A stretch of DNA of 64,000 bases from CAKSQF01 sp963628435. Lineage in GTDB: Bacteria > Bacillota > Clostridia > Oscillospirales > CAG-272. Under the pieces are notes generated by a model that was not told the origin of the DNA, ran no database searches, and was given only the letters and a program-made list of their open reading frames with translations. Location of the stretch: contig CAVGEY010000002.1 of assembly GCA_963628435.1 (NCBI GenBank), positions 83,046 to 147,045 on the forward strand, written 5' to 3'. This document shows, piece after piece, positions 17,355-26,318 of the stretch. Positions within the stretch are counted from its first letter, which is position 1, and each line of letters begins with the position of its first letter. The position numbers and the translations under genes are program-made.

Positions 17355-18092
17355 ATGAAAACTTTTAAGAAAGCCGACAGCATTAAAATCAACAGAAAAA
17401 ACACACTTATGGTTGCACACAGAGGGCTGTCCGGTATCGAAAAGGAAAACAGTATGCCGGCGTTTGTAGCTGCCGGCAATCACAGTCATTTCGGAATCGA
17501 AACCGATGTTCACCGTACACGCGACGGCAAATTTGTCGTTATACACGATGACAGCACGGGCCGTGTCTGCAAGTCGGATTATTCGGTTGAAGGCAGCGAC
17601 TTCGACCTTCTCCGCTCGCTCTGTCTTACCGATACAGACGGGAGCGAAGGACGCTGCGACCTGCATATACCTACTCTCGCCGAATATATAGGTGTGTGCA
17701 GAAAATATGCGAAAATCAGCGTTCTCGAACTCAAAAACGATTTTTCGTCGGAAGATATTGCGAAGATCATAGATATCATAAAAGAGCTCGATTATCTCGA
17801 AAATGTGATTTTCATTTCGTTTTCCTATGAAAATCTCGTGAAACTCCGCAAAATTCTGCCAAATCAGAAAGCTCAGTTCCTTACAGGCGAATTTACCGAC
17901 GATCTTCCGGATAAACTGACAAAATACGGTCTTGATCTTGACATATATTTTTCGTCACTTACATCCGAACGCGTGGAACTGCTTCACTCGAAAAATATCG
18001 AGGTCAACTGCTGGACTGTGGACAGAGCGGAAGATGCGGAGCGGCTTGTCGATATGGGAGTCGATTATATCACATCAAACATACTCGAGTAA
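17355..18092 (+). CDS. glycerophosphodiester phosphodiesterase
   Basis: 245-residue GDPD-family enzyme, which splits glycerophosphodiesters into glycerol phosphate and an alcohol. The TIM-barrel landmarks are present: 'VAHRGLSG' with the catalytic His and Arg, 'ENSMPAF', 'GIETDVHRTRDGKFVVIHDD' with the metal-binding Glu, Asp and second His, 'LELKND', and a C-terminal 'VNCWTVDRAEDAERLVDMGVDYITSN'. There is no signal peptide. The start is the ATG with AAAAAGGAGA upstream; an in-frame ATG at 17280 would add 25 unrelated residues. A second GDPD gene lies at 51354-52112. Confidence 0.93.
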   Translation: MKTFKKADSIKINRKNTLMVAHRGLSGIEKENSMPAFVAAGNHSHFGIETDVHRTRDGKFVVIHDDSTGRVCKSDYSVEGSDFDLLRSLCLTDTDGSEGRCDLHIPTLAEYIGVCRKYAKISVLELKNDFSSEDIAKIIDIIKELDYLENVIFISFSYENLVKLRKILPNQKAQFLTGEFTDDLPDKLTKYGLDLDIYFSSLTSERVELLHSKNIEVNCWTVDRAEDAERLVDMGVDYITSNILE

Positions 18093-18121
18093 ATAAAAAA
18101 GCAAAACAATCCTCTTGATTG

Positions 18122-18165
18122 ATATGTACCCCCAACACCGGATACCCGGTATTGGGGGTACATAT
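18122..18165. repeat. long imperfect inverted repeat after the GDPD gene
   Basis: Arms of 20 bases (18122-18141 and 18146-18165) with one mismatch and a four-base loop. No T-run follows on the plus strand, so it may protect the mRNA 3' end rather than terminate efficiently. Confidence 0.7.
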
Positions 18166-18330
18166 ATCGCAATGCCGCAAGGGGATAATACACTTAGGAT
18201 ATTTGCAAATTATCGGCATATTGAAGAATTTATTGACACATCAGCCGCCGATTGTGCTTAATGAAAAAATATATCTGCTGTATACACCGATTTTTTGTGA
18301 AAGTTTTTTTGTATTTTTTTCAAAAAAACT

Positions 18331-18358
18331 TTTATTTGGCTTCGATTTGTGATATAAT
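18331..18358 (+). promoter_or_regulatory. promoter of typA
   Basis: Extended -10 TGATATAAT ending at 18358, weak -35 TTTATT (18331-18336), 16-base spacer. Directly upstream lies an AT-only inverted repeat of 11 bp (18301-18311 with 18321-18331). Confidence 0.5.
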
Positions 18359-18433
18359 AATTCGGTTAAAGCTGTTTTCAGTCAGATTATTGCATAAACG
18401 CATAATACTCAGTATTATTAAGGAGAGAGTGCT

Positions 18434-20257
18434 TTGGTAAGAAACGATCTTAGAAATATTGCCATTATCGCCCATGTTGACCACGGCAAGACAACCCTTG
18501 TCGATCAGATGCTCAAGCAGGGCGGTGTTTACCGTGAAAATCAGGCGACAACCGAGCGTGTTATGGACTCGGGCGATCTTGAGAGAGAACGCGGAATTAC
18601 AATTCTCGCAAAAAATACCGCGATCCATTATAAGGATGTCAAAATCAATATTGTCGATACTCCCGGCCACGCCGATTTCGGCGGAGAGGTTGAGCGAATA
18701 CTGAAAATGGTCAACGGCGTTCTTCTGCTCGTCGATGCCGCCGAAGGCCCGATGCCGCAGACTCGCTTTGTACTTCAGCGCGCTCTTGAACTCAATCACC
18801 GTGTTATCGTTGTAATAAATAAGATAGACAAGCCGGACGCGCGTCTGGACGAAGTTCCCGACGAAATACTCGATTTGCTTATCGACCTTGAAGCAAACGA
18901 CGATCAGCTCGATTCTCCGATAATTTACTGTTCGGGCAGAGACGGTACCGCAACCCTTGATCCGAGTGTTCCCGGAACCGATTTGCGTCCGCTTTTTGAC
19001 ACGATTCTCGATTATATGCCGGCACCGTCGGGTGATGAGAATGCCCCGCTTCAGATGCTCGTATCGTCAATCGATTACAACGACTATGTCGGCAGAATAG
19101 GCATAGGCCGTGTCGAAAACGGCATTGTCAAGGTCGGACAGGATATATCGGTCTGCAACTTCCACGCAGGCGATCAGCCGCGCCGTACCCGTATCGTATC
19201 GCTTTATTCATTTGACGGTCTTCGCCGTGTTCCGATTGAATCGAGTTTGCCGGGCGACATTGTCTGCTTCTCCGGCGCCGAAAATATCACAATCGGTGAT
19301 ACGATTTGCAGTCCGGATGCTCCGAATCCCCTTCCGTTTGTCAAAATATCCGAGCCTACCCTTGAGATGACATTCCAGGTAAACGACTCTCCCTTTGCGG
19401 GCAAGGACGGAAAATACGTAACATCAAGACAGCTGCGCAAGCGTCTTTATGATGAACTTCTCAAAGATGTTTCGCTCCGTGTCTCGGACGGCGAAACCAC
19501 CGATTCGTTTAAGGTCTGCGGCAGAGGCGAAATGCATCTGTCGATACTCATAGAGACCATGCGCCGCGAGGGATTCGAACTTGCGGTATCCTCCCCGAGA
19601 GTTATATATAAGGAAATCGACGGAAAGAAATGCGAGCCGATGGAACGCGTTTACATTGATGTTGACAGCCTTTTCGCCGGCTCGGTAATGGAAAAACTCG
19701 GCGCACGCAAGGGCGAACTGATTGATATGTCGGTTCACGGAAGCCGTACGAAGATGGAATATTCCATTCCCGCGCGCTGCCTGTTCGGCTACCGCTCGAA
19801 GTTTATGACCGATACACGCGGAGAGGGCATCATGAACTCGATCTTTGACGGGTATCAGCCGTATAAAGGCGATATAACCGCAAGATTCACAGGTTCTCTT
19901 GTCGCATCCGAAGCAGGCGAAACAACTTCATACGGTCTTTACAATACGCAGGACCGCGGACAGCTCTTTATCGGTGTTCAGACTCCCGTTTATGAGGGTA
20001 TGATTGTCGGCGAAAATCCGAAGCTCGGAGATATCGCGGTCAACCCCTGCAAGACGAAGCAGCTTACCGCAATCAGATCGAAAGGTGCCGATGAAAAGCT
20101 CATTCTCACGCCGCCGAGAATAATGGGACTTGAGGAAGCTATCGAATTTATCGCATCCGATGAGCTTATTGAAGTTACACCGCATAATATCAGGCTCAGA
20201 AAAGCAATTCTTAATACGCAGAACCGTCTCAAAGCACAGGCTAAACTTAAAAAATAA
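18434..20257 (+). CDS. typA: translational GTPase TypA/BipA
   Basis: Ribosome-binding GTPase related to EF-G that helps assembly of the 50S subunit at low temperature or under stress. GTPase motifs: '[15 protein letters not shown]' (G1), '[12 protein letters not shown]' (G2), '[14 protein letters not shown]' (G3) and 'NKIDKPDAR' (G4). EF-G like domains II, III and V follow, then the TypA-specific C-terminal domain ending in a basic tail. The length of 607 is normal. The start is TTG at 18434 with AGGAGAGA upstream. Confidence 0.97.
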   Translation: MVRNDLRNIAIIAHVDHGKTTLVDQMLKQGGVYRENQATTERVMDSGDLERERGITILAKNTAIHYKDVKINIVDTPGHADFGGEVERILKMVNGVLLLVDAAEGPMPQTRFVLQRALELNHRVIVVINKIDKPDARLDEVPDEILDLLIDLEANDDQLDSPIIYCSGRDGTATLDPSVPGTDLRPLFDTILDYMPAPSGDENAPLQMLVSSIDYNDYVGRIGIGRVENGIVKVGQDISVCNFHAGDQPRRTRIVSLYSFDGLRRVPIESSLPGDIVCFSGAENITIGDTICSPDAPNPLPFVKISEPTLEMTFQVNDSPFAGKDGKYVTSRQLRKRLYDELLKDVSLRVSDGETTDSFKVCGRGEMHLSILIETMRREGFELAVSSPRVIYKEIDGKKCEPMERVYIDVDSLFAGSVMEKLGARKGELIDMSVHGSRTKMEYSIPARCLFGYRSKFMTDTRGEGIMNSIFDGYQPYKGDITARFTGSLVASEAGETTSYGLYNTQDRGQLFIGVQTPVYEGMIVGENPKLGDIAVNPCKTKQLTAIRSKGADEKLILTPPRIMGLEEAIEFIASDELIEVTPHNIRLRKAILNTQNRLKAQAKLKK

Positions 20258-20285
20258 AACTTTTATATATCCCGCAAAGACTAAG

Positions 20286-20327
20286 AAAACGCCCGGAAAA
20301 GCATTTCTGCTTTCCCGGGCGTTTTTC
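20286..20327 (+). terminator. terminator of typA
   Basis: 15-bp stem with one A-C mismatch (arms from 20289 and to 20322), followed by TTTTT. Confidence 0.88.
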
Positions 20328-20340
20328 CGTTGGTCAGCTT

Positions 20341-20560
20341 CAGCAAAAGTTTTACTGATGAGAGTAAAACAGATTATACGGTGAAAGATCCGTTGATATA
20401 ACGAAGGTGCGGTCGCCAACTGCACAAATAAAATATCGGGAGACCTTTTCAGACGGAAAAGCACAGGCAACATTGCCAAACACGTTTGGCAGGCATACTC
20501 TACATAAAAACTTCCTTTAGTGGCCCTGGCTAATATGTCGTCCGTTGTCTTTTTCGGTCT
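20341..20560 (+). ncRNA. candidate structured non-coding RNA downstream of typA
   Basis: The 397-base gap after typA holds no gene in the plus direction but a run of small hairpins. They are 20349-20356 with 20363-20370 (8 bp, loop GATGAG); 20378-20381 with 20390-20393; 20407-20413 with 20419-20425 (7 bp, one G-U); 20445-20450 with 20456-20461 (6 bp); and 20475-20480 with 20485-20490 (6 bp). The loops are purine-rich on the plus strand, which favours that sense. A 3' end near the TCTTTTT at about 20548-20554 is possible. I cannot name the family with confidence. A Clostridia-specific RNA such as Clostridiales-1, or a 6S-type RNA, should be tested. Confidence 0.4.
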
Positions 20561-20606
20561 GCACGCCCTCCGAGTACACCTTTTCCGAAAATTTTGCAAA
20601 AATTAT

Positions 20607-20642
20607 CGGAAAAATAAGCGGAGAGCCGTGGCCGGCTCTCCG
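20607..20642 (-). terminator. terminator of the 20.7 kb oxidoreductase gene
   Basis: 10-bp stem CGGAGAGCCG/CGGCTCTCCG (20619-20628 with 20633-20642) with a T-run on the minus-strand 3' side. Confidence 0.85.
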
Positions 20643-20654
20643 TCGGATAGTGTT

Positions 20655-21926
20655 TTAATTCTTTCTGTATTTTTTTGCGATCTCTTTATCGTCAAGATCA
20701 TAAAAAGATTCGGGAGAATCTGCTATATCGTCGCGGCAGAGCCAGCGTCCGTTTGTGAAATCGGGGATTGCGACCGGCGCACCGCCGAGCGCGATTGACT
20801 GTTCGGACAAAACGCTGATTGCCGCCCATGATGCGCTGTCATACACGTCAATCGGAGGACGCACGTTGTTTTTCACACTGTCGATAAATGCCGACATAAC
20901 GAGATAGTCCATACCGCCGTGGCCGCCGTGCGGATCATAGTCTCTCCATATCGGGTGCTTATATTTCTCGGCATATTCGGATGCGTTGCCCCACAGTTTT
21001 TCACCGCAGAATTCGTATCCGTTATGTTCACCGTCAAAGAATATGCTGTCGGTGATGCCGAAATATCCGCCTTTTGTTCCTCTGACGGTAAACGCTCTGT
21101 CATAGGTTCTCGGCAGAGTAGTGTCGAGAGTAAGCAGAATTGTCTGACCGCCTGCGCATTTTATCGTTGTATTTACGATATCACCCTGAGCAAATCCGAA
21201 TGACGAAACTCTTTCGTTGACATTTTCGTGTCCGACATATTCGGCAAGGCCGTGCGCGCCCGATGCAACCGATGTAAGAGTCAACATCCTGTTTCCGTTG
21301 TTGATATTCAGGAGCTTCGCAATCGGGCCGAGTTCATGCGTCGGATAATTTTCGCAGTTTCTTCCGACATAGTTGCGCAGACGGTAGTGTCTGTTCTCGA
21401 TGCCGCCTGTTATTTCCCCGCGCAGATCGTGGCAGTATCCGCCGGAGCACTGCACGATTTCGCCGAACAGTCCCCGACGCGCAATACCAAGTGCCATAAG
21501 TTCACGCTCGCCGTAGCAGCAGTTTTCGAGCATCATACAGTTTACGCCGGTTTCTTCACAGGTATGCACAAGCTGCCACAGCTTATCGATGCTGTACGCA
21601 CCTCCGACCTCGAATCCGACGGCAATCCCGTGTCTCATTGCGCATATTGCTATGTCGAAATGAGCCTCCCATGCCGAGAAAACAAATATCGCATCAATGT
21701 CGGATTTTTCGCAAAGTTCTCTGTAATCGGTAAAGACCGCCGGCTTCGTTCCGGTTGCCTTGTATACATCATCGCACGCAGTTTCGGCGCGGTCGGCATA
21801 GCTGTCGCAAACCGCGGTAATCTCAATTTGGGACGGAACGAATCCGAGAAGCACGTCATTTACAACTCCTCTTCCGCGGCCTCCGTATCCCACAACTCCG
21901 ACGCGAAGTACATTTTCGTTTTTCAT
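20655..21926 (-). CDS. Gfo/Idh/MocA family oxidoreductase
   Basis: 423-residue NAD(P)-dependent oxidoreductase, longer than the one at 6935. The Rossmann start is 'LRVGVVGYGGRGRGVVNDVLLGF'. 'AVGFEVGGAYSIDKLWQLVHTCEETG' replaces the usual EKP region: the conserved Lys-Pro becomes Val-Gly. This is seen in a subgroup of the family, and some of its members keep NAD tightly bound and act on glycosides (inference). 'YPTHELGPIAKLLNI' has the D/T-H motif equivalent. I chose the ATG at 21926 because the residues upstream are not conserved-looking and GGGAAAGG lies before it. The GH172 gene lies 75 bases upstream in the same direction, probably in one operon. Confidence 0.88.
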   Translation of the reverse strand: MKNENVLRVGVVGYGGRGRGVVNDVLLGFVPSQIEITAVCDSYADRAETACDDVYKATGTKPAVFTDYRELCEKSDIDAIFVFSAWEAHFDIAICAMRHGIAVGFEVGGAYSIDKLWQLVHTCEETGVNCMMLENCCYGERELMALGIARRGLFGEIVQCSGGYCHDLRGEITGGIENRHYRLRNYVGRNCENYPTHELGPIAKLLNINNGNRMLTLTSVASGAHGLAEYVGHENVNERVSSFGFAQGDIVNTTIKCAGGQTILLTLDTTLPRTYDRAFTVRGTKGGYFGITDSIFFDGEHNGYEFCGEKLWGNASEYAEKYKHPIWRDYDPHGGHGGMDYLVMSAFIDSVKNNVRPPIDVYDSASWAAISVLSEQSIALGGAPVAIPDFTNGRWLCRDDIADSPESFYDLDDKEIAKKYRKN

Positions 21927-22001
21927 ATTTTCGGTCAATCCTTTCCCGTATCCGAAAATCATTGTTCGGATTTTTTTGAATTTTATGTTTTCAGTCTATT
22001 C

Positions 22002-23054
22002 TCATATTATTTCCAGACCGTTTCTGTCGGGAAGCGGCGGATATATGTCATCGATACGATCGGAGTACCAGTAAGCAACCGATGAAATGTCGTCTTTGAG
22101 CGGCAGATAGCGTCCCTCGCTCCGCCAGCCGAGCGCCTGCACGGTAACGCGCAGATTTTCCGAAAAATAAATCGGATCGGTTATATGCCAGCGGTACAGA
22201 TTAAACCGTCTGTTGGACAGATATATGCCGTCTGTGCGGTCGACTTTATACATTCCCGAGTAGGGAGTCGTAAATTCGGCATATCTGCCGTCGACATCGA
22301 AATTGTATGCTCCGCAGAAATAATCTTCGGTTCCGGTTCCGCAGACCGTCGGAAAGTCTTTGTCGCCGTCAATATAAAATTTCATTTCGCCTTCTCCCCA
22401 CCAGCCGTTATTATTCACGCCCCAGTAGAGATATGTGCCGACATACTGTCCGTGTCCGTTTACCCCGTCAAGCAGCGTATGAACACCGCCGTCAACCGGA
22501 TTCGAGCGTCTGAATTGAGCATGAAGATAAAGCGCGTCGTCGGGAACGTCTTTTTCCTCGCAGTCGATTTGATAATATACCGTTATACCGCGGCTTGCGA
22601 GATTTTCGAGTTCGATTCTGAATCCTTTTCTGTACGGCATTTCGAAATAGCAGTTAAGTCCTCTTTTCGGGTTAATGCAGACCGCAAGACTTGAAAGCTG
22701 TCGGTATTCGGGATAGTTCGCACCTGCGAAAAAGTCGCCGAGCGGCACTTCAACCGACGGATTTTCCGAGCCGTCCCAGTATATTCTCAACACGAGCAGG
22801 CGACCGGTGGGCGCATCATCGGTAATCCATATATGCTTTATCGATCCGCTGCCGCGGACATCCGCAAGATTAAATTTTTCACCTGCGGGGATGATTACGG
22901 ACGGCGATATTTTCCATCCGATTCCGAGCTCTCTGGCAGGCGCTTCTCCGGTTCCGTGTTCGGCAGAGCCGCCGACGCCCTTTTCACCTGTAAAATTTTC
23001 GGGGCTTATCGAAAAGGTTTTTGCTTTTTTCGCAAGGCAGAGTTTATCAAGCAT
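22002..23054 (-). CDS. GH172 family (DUF2961) glycosidase
   Basis: 350-residue protein of the DUF2961 family, now glycoside hydrolase family 172. Characterised members are alpha-D-fructofuranosidases and arabinofuranosidases, including difructose dianhydride enzymes, and form trimers of double jelly rolls. The family hallmark 'CGTGTEDYFCGAYNF', with its catalytic Glu, is at about 240-255. 'GSGSIKHIWIT', 'EVPLGDFFA' and 'NGWWGEGEMKFYIDGD' are also typical. There is no signal peptide, so it is probably cytosolic. The substrate is not readable from the sequence. It probably forms an operon with the oxidoreductase downstream. GGGAG precedes the start. Confidence 0.9.
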   Translation of the reverse strand: MLDKLCLAKKAKTFSISPENFTGEKGVGGSAEHGTGEAPARELGIGWKISPSVIIPAGEKFNLADVRGSGSIKHIWITDDAPTGRLLVLRIYWDGSENPSVEVPLGDFFAGANYPEYRQLSSLAVCINPKRGLNCYFEMPYRKGFRIELENLASRGITVYYQIDCEEKDVPDDALYLHAQFRRSNPVDGGVHTLLDGVNGHGQYVGTYLYWGVNNNGWWGEGEMKFYIDGDKDFPTVCGTGTEDYFCGAYNFDVDGRYAEFTTPYSGMYKVDRTDGIYLSNRRFNLYRWHITDPIYFSENLRVTVQALGWRSEGRYLPLKDDISSVAYWYSDRIDDIYPPLPDRNGLEII

Positions 23055-23164
23055 AGTATGATTTCTCCCTTTTTCAAAAGTATATCATCTTCCGTAATTA
23101 TATCATAAGGGGAAAAAAAGTCAACGAAATGTTCGGTTAAAAAATATTTTTTTGTAAAAAACTA

Positions 23165-23193
23165 TTGACAAACAGACAGCACCATGATATAAT
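23165..23193 (+). promoter_or_regulatory. promoter of the tRNA-Thr/tRNA-Tyr operon
   Basis: Perfect consensus TTGACA (23165-23170), 17-base spacer, TATAAT (23188-23193). Confidence 0.88.
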
Positions 23194-23235
23194 AATCAGC
23201 GTCGCAGGTACCGCAGTCGGCGGTCGGCGAAAAAT

Positions 23236-23310
23236 GCTGGTGTGGCTCAATGGCAGAGCAGCTGATTTGTAATCAGCAGGTTGATGGTTCGACTCCGTTC
23301 ACCAGCTCCA
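23236..23310 (+). tRNA. tRNA-Thr (anticodon TGT)
   Basis: Full cloverleaf: acceptor GCTGGTG pairs with CACCAGC, the anticodon stem GCTGA/TCAGC holds loop TTTGTAA, and the T-loop is GTTCGACTC. The terminal CCA is encoded. Anticodon TGT reads ACA. Confidence 0.97.
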
Positions 23311-23350
23311 AACAGGTGAATAGAAGCATGTTTTTATTCACCTCGAATAC

Positions 23351-23435
23351 GGGAGCGTTCCCGAGTGGCCAAAGGGGACAGACTGTAAATCTGCTGCTTT
23401 CAGCTTCGGTGGTCCGAATCCACCCGCTCCCACCA
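23351..23435 (+). tRNA. tRNA-Tyr (anticodon GTA)
   Basis: Class II tRNA of 85 bases with a long variable arm. Acceptor GGGAGCG pairs with CGCTCCC, the anticodon loop is CTGTAAA, and CCA is encoded. It is co-transcribed with the tRNA-Thr 40 bases upstream. Confidence 0.97.
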
Positions 23436-23469
23436 AAAAGACGGTTTTCTTTCGAAAACCGTCTTTTTT
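23436..23469 (+). terminator. terminator of the tRNA operon
   Basis: Stem AAGACGGTTTTC/GAAAACCGTCTT with a four-base loop and a following T-run. Confidence 0.9.
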
Positions 23470-23546
23470 CTGTATTTTTCTGATATTTTTGTTATTTCTT
23501 TTCCTATTGCCATCGGAATGATTTTGATTATAATTTCATAAAAGAC

Positions 23547-23575
23547 TTTACTTTTTGTATCATATATGATAAAAT
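23547..23575 (+). promoter_or_regulatory. promoter of mtaB
   Basis: TTTACT (23547-23552), 17-base spacer, TAAAAT (23570-23575). Confidence 0.5.
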
Positions 23576-23634
23576 ACAGAGAAATATGGGCAGACACCCG
23601 AAAAGCAAGACAAAAAAAGGATGTATATTTTGCA

Positions 23635-25005
23635 ATGACCTTTACGATACACACACTCGGATGCAAGGTTAATCAATATGAAAGCACCGTTATGTCGGAA
23701 GCGCTCGAAGAGGCGGGACTATCCCGCGTTGAAAGTGTGAACGCCGATGATATCTGCGATGCCGACAAAACAGGCTCTGCCCGCGCCGCAGACATCTGCA
23801 TAATAAACAGCTGTGCCGTCACCGCCGAATCGGAGCGAAAAGCCCGCCAGCTTATACGGCGAATGATTAACGAAAATCCGAACACATACGTTATTGTTAC
23901 CGGATGCTACGCCCAGCTTCGCGCAGAGGAAATTCTTAAAATCGACGGTGTATCCTATGTCTGCGGGAATTTTGCGAAGACCGAAGCCGTCAATGCCGCG
24001 CTTTTATATGCATCGTCCGGCAAACGGACTGTCGGCATAAATGTGCCGCCGCTCGAAAAAGCGAAATTTGAGCCGTCGGTTATAAAACACAGCGAACGTA
24101 CCCGCGCGTATGTCAAGGTAGAGGACGGCTGCGACTCAAAATGCGCCTACTGCACAATCAAAGACGCACGCGGCCCCGTACGCTCAAAATCGGCTGCCGA
24201 TGTTCATTCGGAAATTGCGGCACTTGCAGATTCGGGCTATCGCGAGGTTGTTCTCACCGGCATAGAAGTTTCGGCATGGGGCAAGGATCTTTACAGCCGG
24301 GTTTTATCCGAAAAGAGACCGAATCTTGCCGACCTTATCCTTTCGCTCGAAGATATTGACCGACTTGACCGTGTACGGCTCAGTTCGCTCGATCCTTCGC
24401 TTCTCACCCCGGCGTTTACCGACAGACTGAAAGACTCATCAAAACTTTGTCATCATTTTCACCTTTCCCTGCAAAGCGGATGCGACAGGACACTCGCCGA
24501 CATGCGGCGCAGATATAACACCGCAATGATAAAGCGCAATGTCGAACACATCAGAGAGATTTTCGGCGATGCCGAATTCACCGCCGATACGATTGTCGGA
24601 TTTCCGGGCGAAAGCGATGAAGATTTCGAACAGACAAAACAATTTATTTCCGGAATCGGGCTGATTTACAATCACATCTTTCCGTTTTCAAGGCGTCCGA
24701 ACACTCCCGCCTATGATATGGACGGGCAGATTGAGGAATCGGTAAAATCAAAACGCCTTCATGAACTCGAAAAAATCCGTGACGAATCGAGAGAAAAAAT
24801 CTGCACCGGAATGATAGGCGGCTGCGTATCTGTTCTCTTTGAAAGAAATCACGGCGGCACGGCAAAAGGTCATACCGCTTCATTTATAGAGGTATCGGCA
24901 AAATCGGATGTCGATTTACGCGGCAGAATGGGACTTGTGAAAATCACGGGTTATGACGGTGCGGCCGGGCTTCTTGTCGGCGAGCTTGTCTCACTTGACG
25001 TATAA
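23635..25005 (+). CDS. mtaB: tRNA (N6-threonylcarbamoyladenosine(37)-C2)-methylthiotransferase
   Basis: Radical-SAM enzyme that converts t6A to ms2t6A at position 37 of tRNAs reading ANN codons. The N-terminal UPF0004 domain carries three cluster cysteines: 'LGCKVNQYES', 'INSCAVTAESERKARQLIRR' and 'VTGCYAQ'. The radical SAM CxxxCxxC is 'CDSKCAYC' (about 167-174). 'FPGESDEDFEQT' follows, and the C-terminus is a TRAM domain. The MtaB-type start 'LGCKVNQYES' distinguishes it from MiaB and RimO. I chose the ATG at 23635: it begins the conserved domain and follows an AAAAAAAGGA site. The in-frame ATG at 23566 overlaps the promoter -10. Confidence 0.93.
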   Translation: MTFTIHTLGCKVNQYESTVMSEALEEAGLSRVESVNADDICDADKTGSARAADICIINSCAVTAESERKARQLIRRMINENPNTYVIVTGCYAQLRAEEILKIDGVSYVCGNFAKTEAVNAALLYASSGKRTVGINVPPLEKAKFEPSVIKHSERTRAYVKVEDGCDSKCAYCTIKDARGPVRSKSAADVHSEIAALADSGYREVVLTGIEVSAWGKDLYSRVLSEKRPNLADLILSLEDIDRLDRVRLSSLDPSLLTPAFTDRLKDSSKLCHHFHLSLQSGCDRTLADMRRRYNTAMIKRNVEHIREIFGDAEFTADTIVGFPGESDEDFEQTKQFISGIGLIYNHIFPFSRRPNTPAYDMDGQIEESVKSKRLHELEKIRDESREKICTGMIGGCVSVLFERNHGGTAKGHTASFIEVSAKSDVDLRGRMGLVKITGYDGAAGLLVGELVSLDV

Positions 25006-25078
25006 ACGCCCGGAACAGACATTCGATAAAATTCAAGAAACGGTTTCCGGCTTTTAAGAAGAAAGGTACAAATATAAA

Positions 25079-26191
25079 ATGGAAGAATATACACTCTACC
25101 GAACCTATGCGCAGGTAAATCTGACAAACATCAGAAAAAATCTGCTTACCTGCATGAAACTTATACCCGAAGGTGTGAAACCGGTCGGAGTTGTCAAGGC
25201 AAATGCATACGGTCACGGTGCGGTTCGTGCCGCGGGAATCATTCACGATCTTGTCGATGCGTTTGCGGTTGCAACGGTTGACGAGGCAATCGAGCTTAAA
25301 ACCTGCGGATTCGAAACACCGATATACATACTCGGCTACGCTCATCCGTCATCATACGAAGCGCTGATCGAAAACGATATCATCCCGGCAATTTACAAGG
25401 AATCGGATGCCGAGAAGCTGTCGGAAGTTGCACTTTCGATGGGAAAAGTTGCCAGAATCAACATCAAAGTCGATACGGGAATGGGAAGAATCGGATTCGG
25501 CTGCGGAAAAGAAGGCAGCGATGCCGTCTGCAGAATCGCAAGACTCAAAGGTCTTGAACTTTACGGACTGTTTATGCATTTCGCGACCGCCGACAGTGCC
25601 GACAAAAGTTTTGCGATGCTTCAGTATGACCGCTTCAACAAATTTATAGATGCCTGTGCGGCAGGCGGAGCGACATTTTCGAACATCACCTGCGCAAATT
25701 CCGCCGCCGTTCTCGAAATGCCCTATACCGCCAAAACCGAAATGCGCGTCGGAATCGCGATGTACGGCTATCTTCCGTCCGACGAGGTGCGGAAAGATGT
25801 CCCGCTTCTTCCCGCGCTCACCTGGAAAAGCAGAATCGTACATATAAAAGAAATTGATGCCGGCGACAGCATAGGCTACGGCAGAACATACATCGCAAAA
25901 GACAGGCGCAGAATCGCCACAATTCCGGTCGGTTATGCCGACGGATATTCACGCGCGCTTTCGGGAAAAGGAAAAGTAATAATCAACGGGCAGGCGGCTC
26001 CGGTAGTCGGGAGAGTCTGCATGGATATGTTTATGGTTGATGTTACCGATATAAACGCATCCGACGGTGACGAGGTTACTCTTCTCGGAGAGGGTTTTGA
26101 CGCCGAGGATATGGCAAAAATCTGCGAAACGATATCATACGAGGTACTTTGCGATATTTCGTCGCGTGTTCCGCGAGTCTATGTAAAATAA
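25079..26191 (+). CDS. alr: alanine racemase
   Basis: PLP enzyme making D-alanine for peptidoglycan. 'VGVVKANAYGHGA' holds the lysine that binds PLP (about residue 39). 'DTGMGRIGF' and 'LYGLFMHFATAD' are barrel motifs. The second catalytic base is the Tyr in 'DSIGYGRTY' (about 265). 'VGRVCMDMFMVDVT' completes the site. The length of 370 is normal. GAAAGG lies upstream of the start. It follows mtaB by 73 bases and probably shares its transcript, ending at the strong terminator at 26200. Confidence 0.96.
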   Translation: MEEYTLYRTYAQVNLTNIRKNLLTCMKLIPEGVKPVGVVKANAYGHGAVRAAGIIHDLVDAFAVATVDEAIELKTCGFETPIYILGYAHPSSYEALIENDIIPAIYKESDAEKLSEVALSMGKVARINIKVDTGMGRIGFGCGKEGSDAVCRIARLKGLELYGLFMHFATADSADKSFAMLQYDRFNKFIDACAAGGATFSNITCANSAAVLEMPYTAKTEMRVGIAMYGYLPSDEVRKDVPLLPALTWKSRIVHIKEIDAGDSIGYGRTYIAKDRRRIATIPVGYADGYSRALSGKGKVIINGQAAPVVGRVCMDMFMVDVTDINASDGDEVTLLGEGFDAEDMAKICETISYEVLCDISSRVPRVYVK

Positions 26192-26199
26192 AACCGCAA

Positions 26200-26245
26200 A
26201 AAACAGATACCCACGCGGCGAAAGCCGCGTGGGTATCTGTTTTGA
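26200..26245 (+). terminator. terminator of the mtaB-alr transcript
   Basis: Perfect 20-bp stem (26200-26219 with 26224-26243) capped by a GAAA tetraloop, with the arms ending in A4/T4. Confidence 0.92.
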
Positions 26246-26318
26246 CGGGAGTTTGCTCAGTGTCAATGTCCCGCTTACACCTGCTTCAGATTTCAAATTA
26301 TCTCATGAAAGCCTCGGC

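Noticed and set aside
20355..20390. Hammerhead-ribozyme-like core (CTGATGAG followed by GAAA)
   Set aside because: The bases between and around the two motifs do not form the required stems II and III, and the CTGATGAG lies in the loop of a better 8-bp hairpin.
19928..20599. 223-residue minus-strand open frame overlapping typA
   Set aside because: Half of it is antisense to typA, no ribosome binding site was found, and the region outside typA is better explained as a structured RNA.
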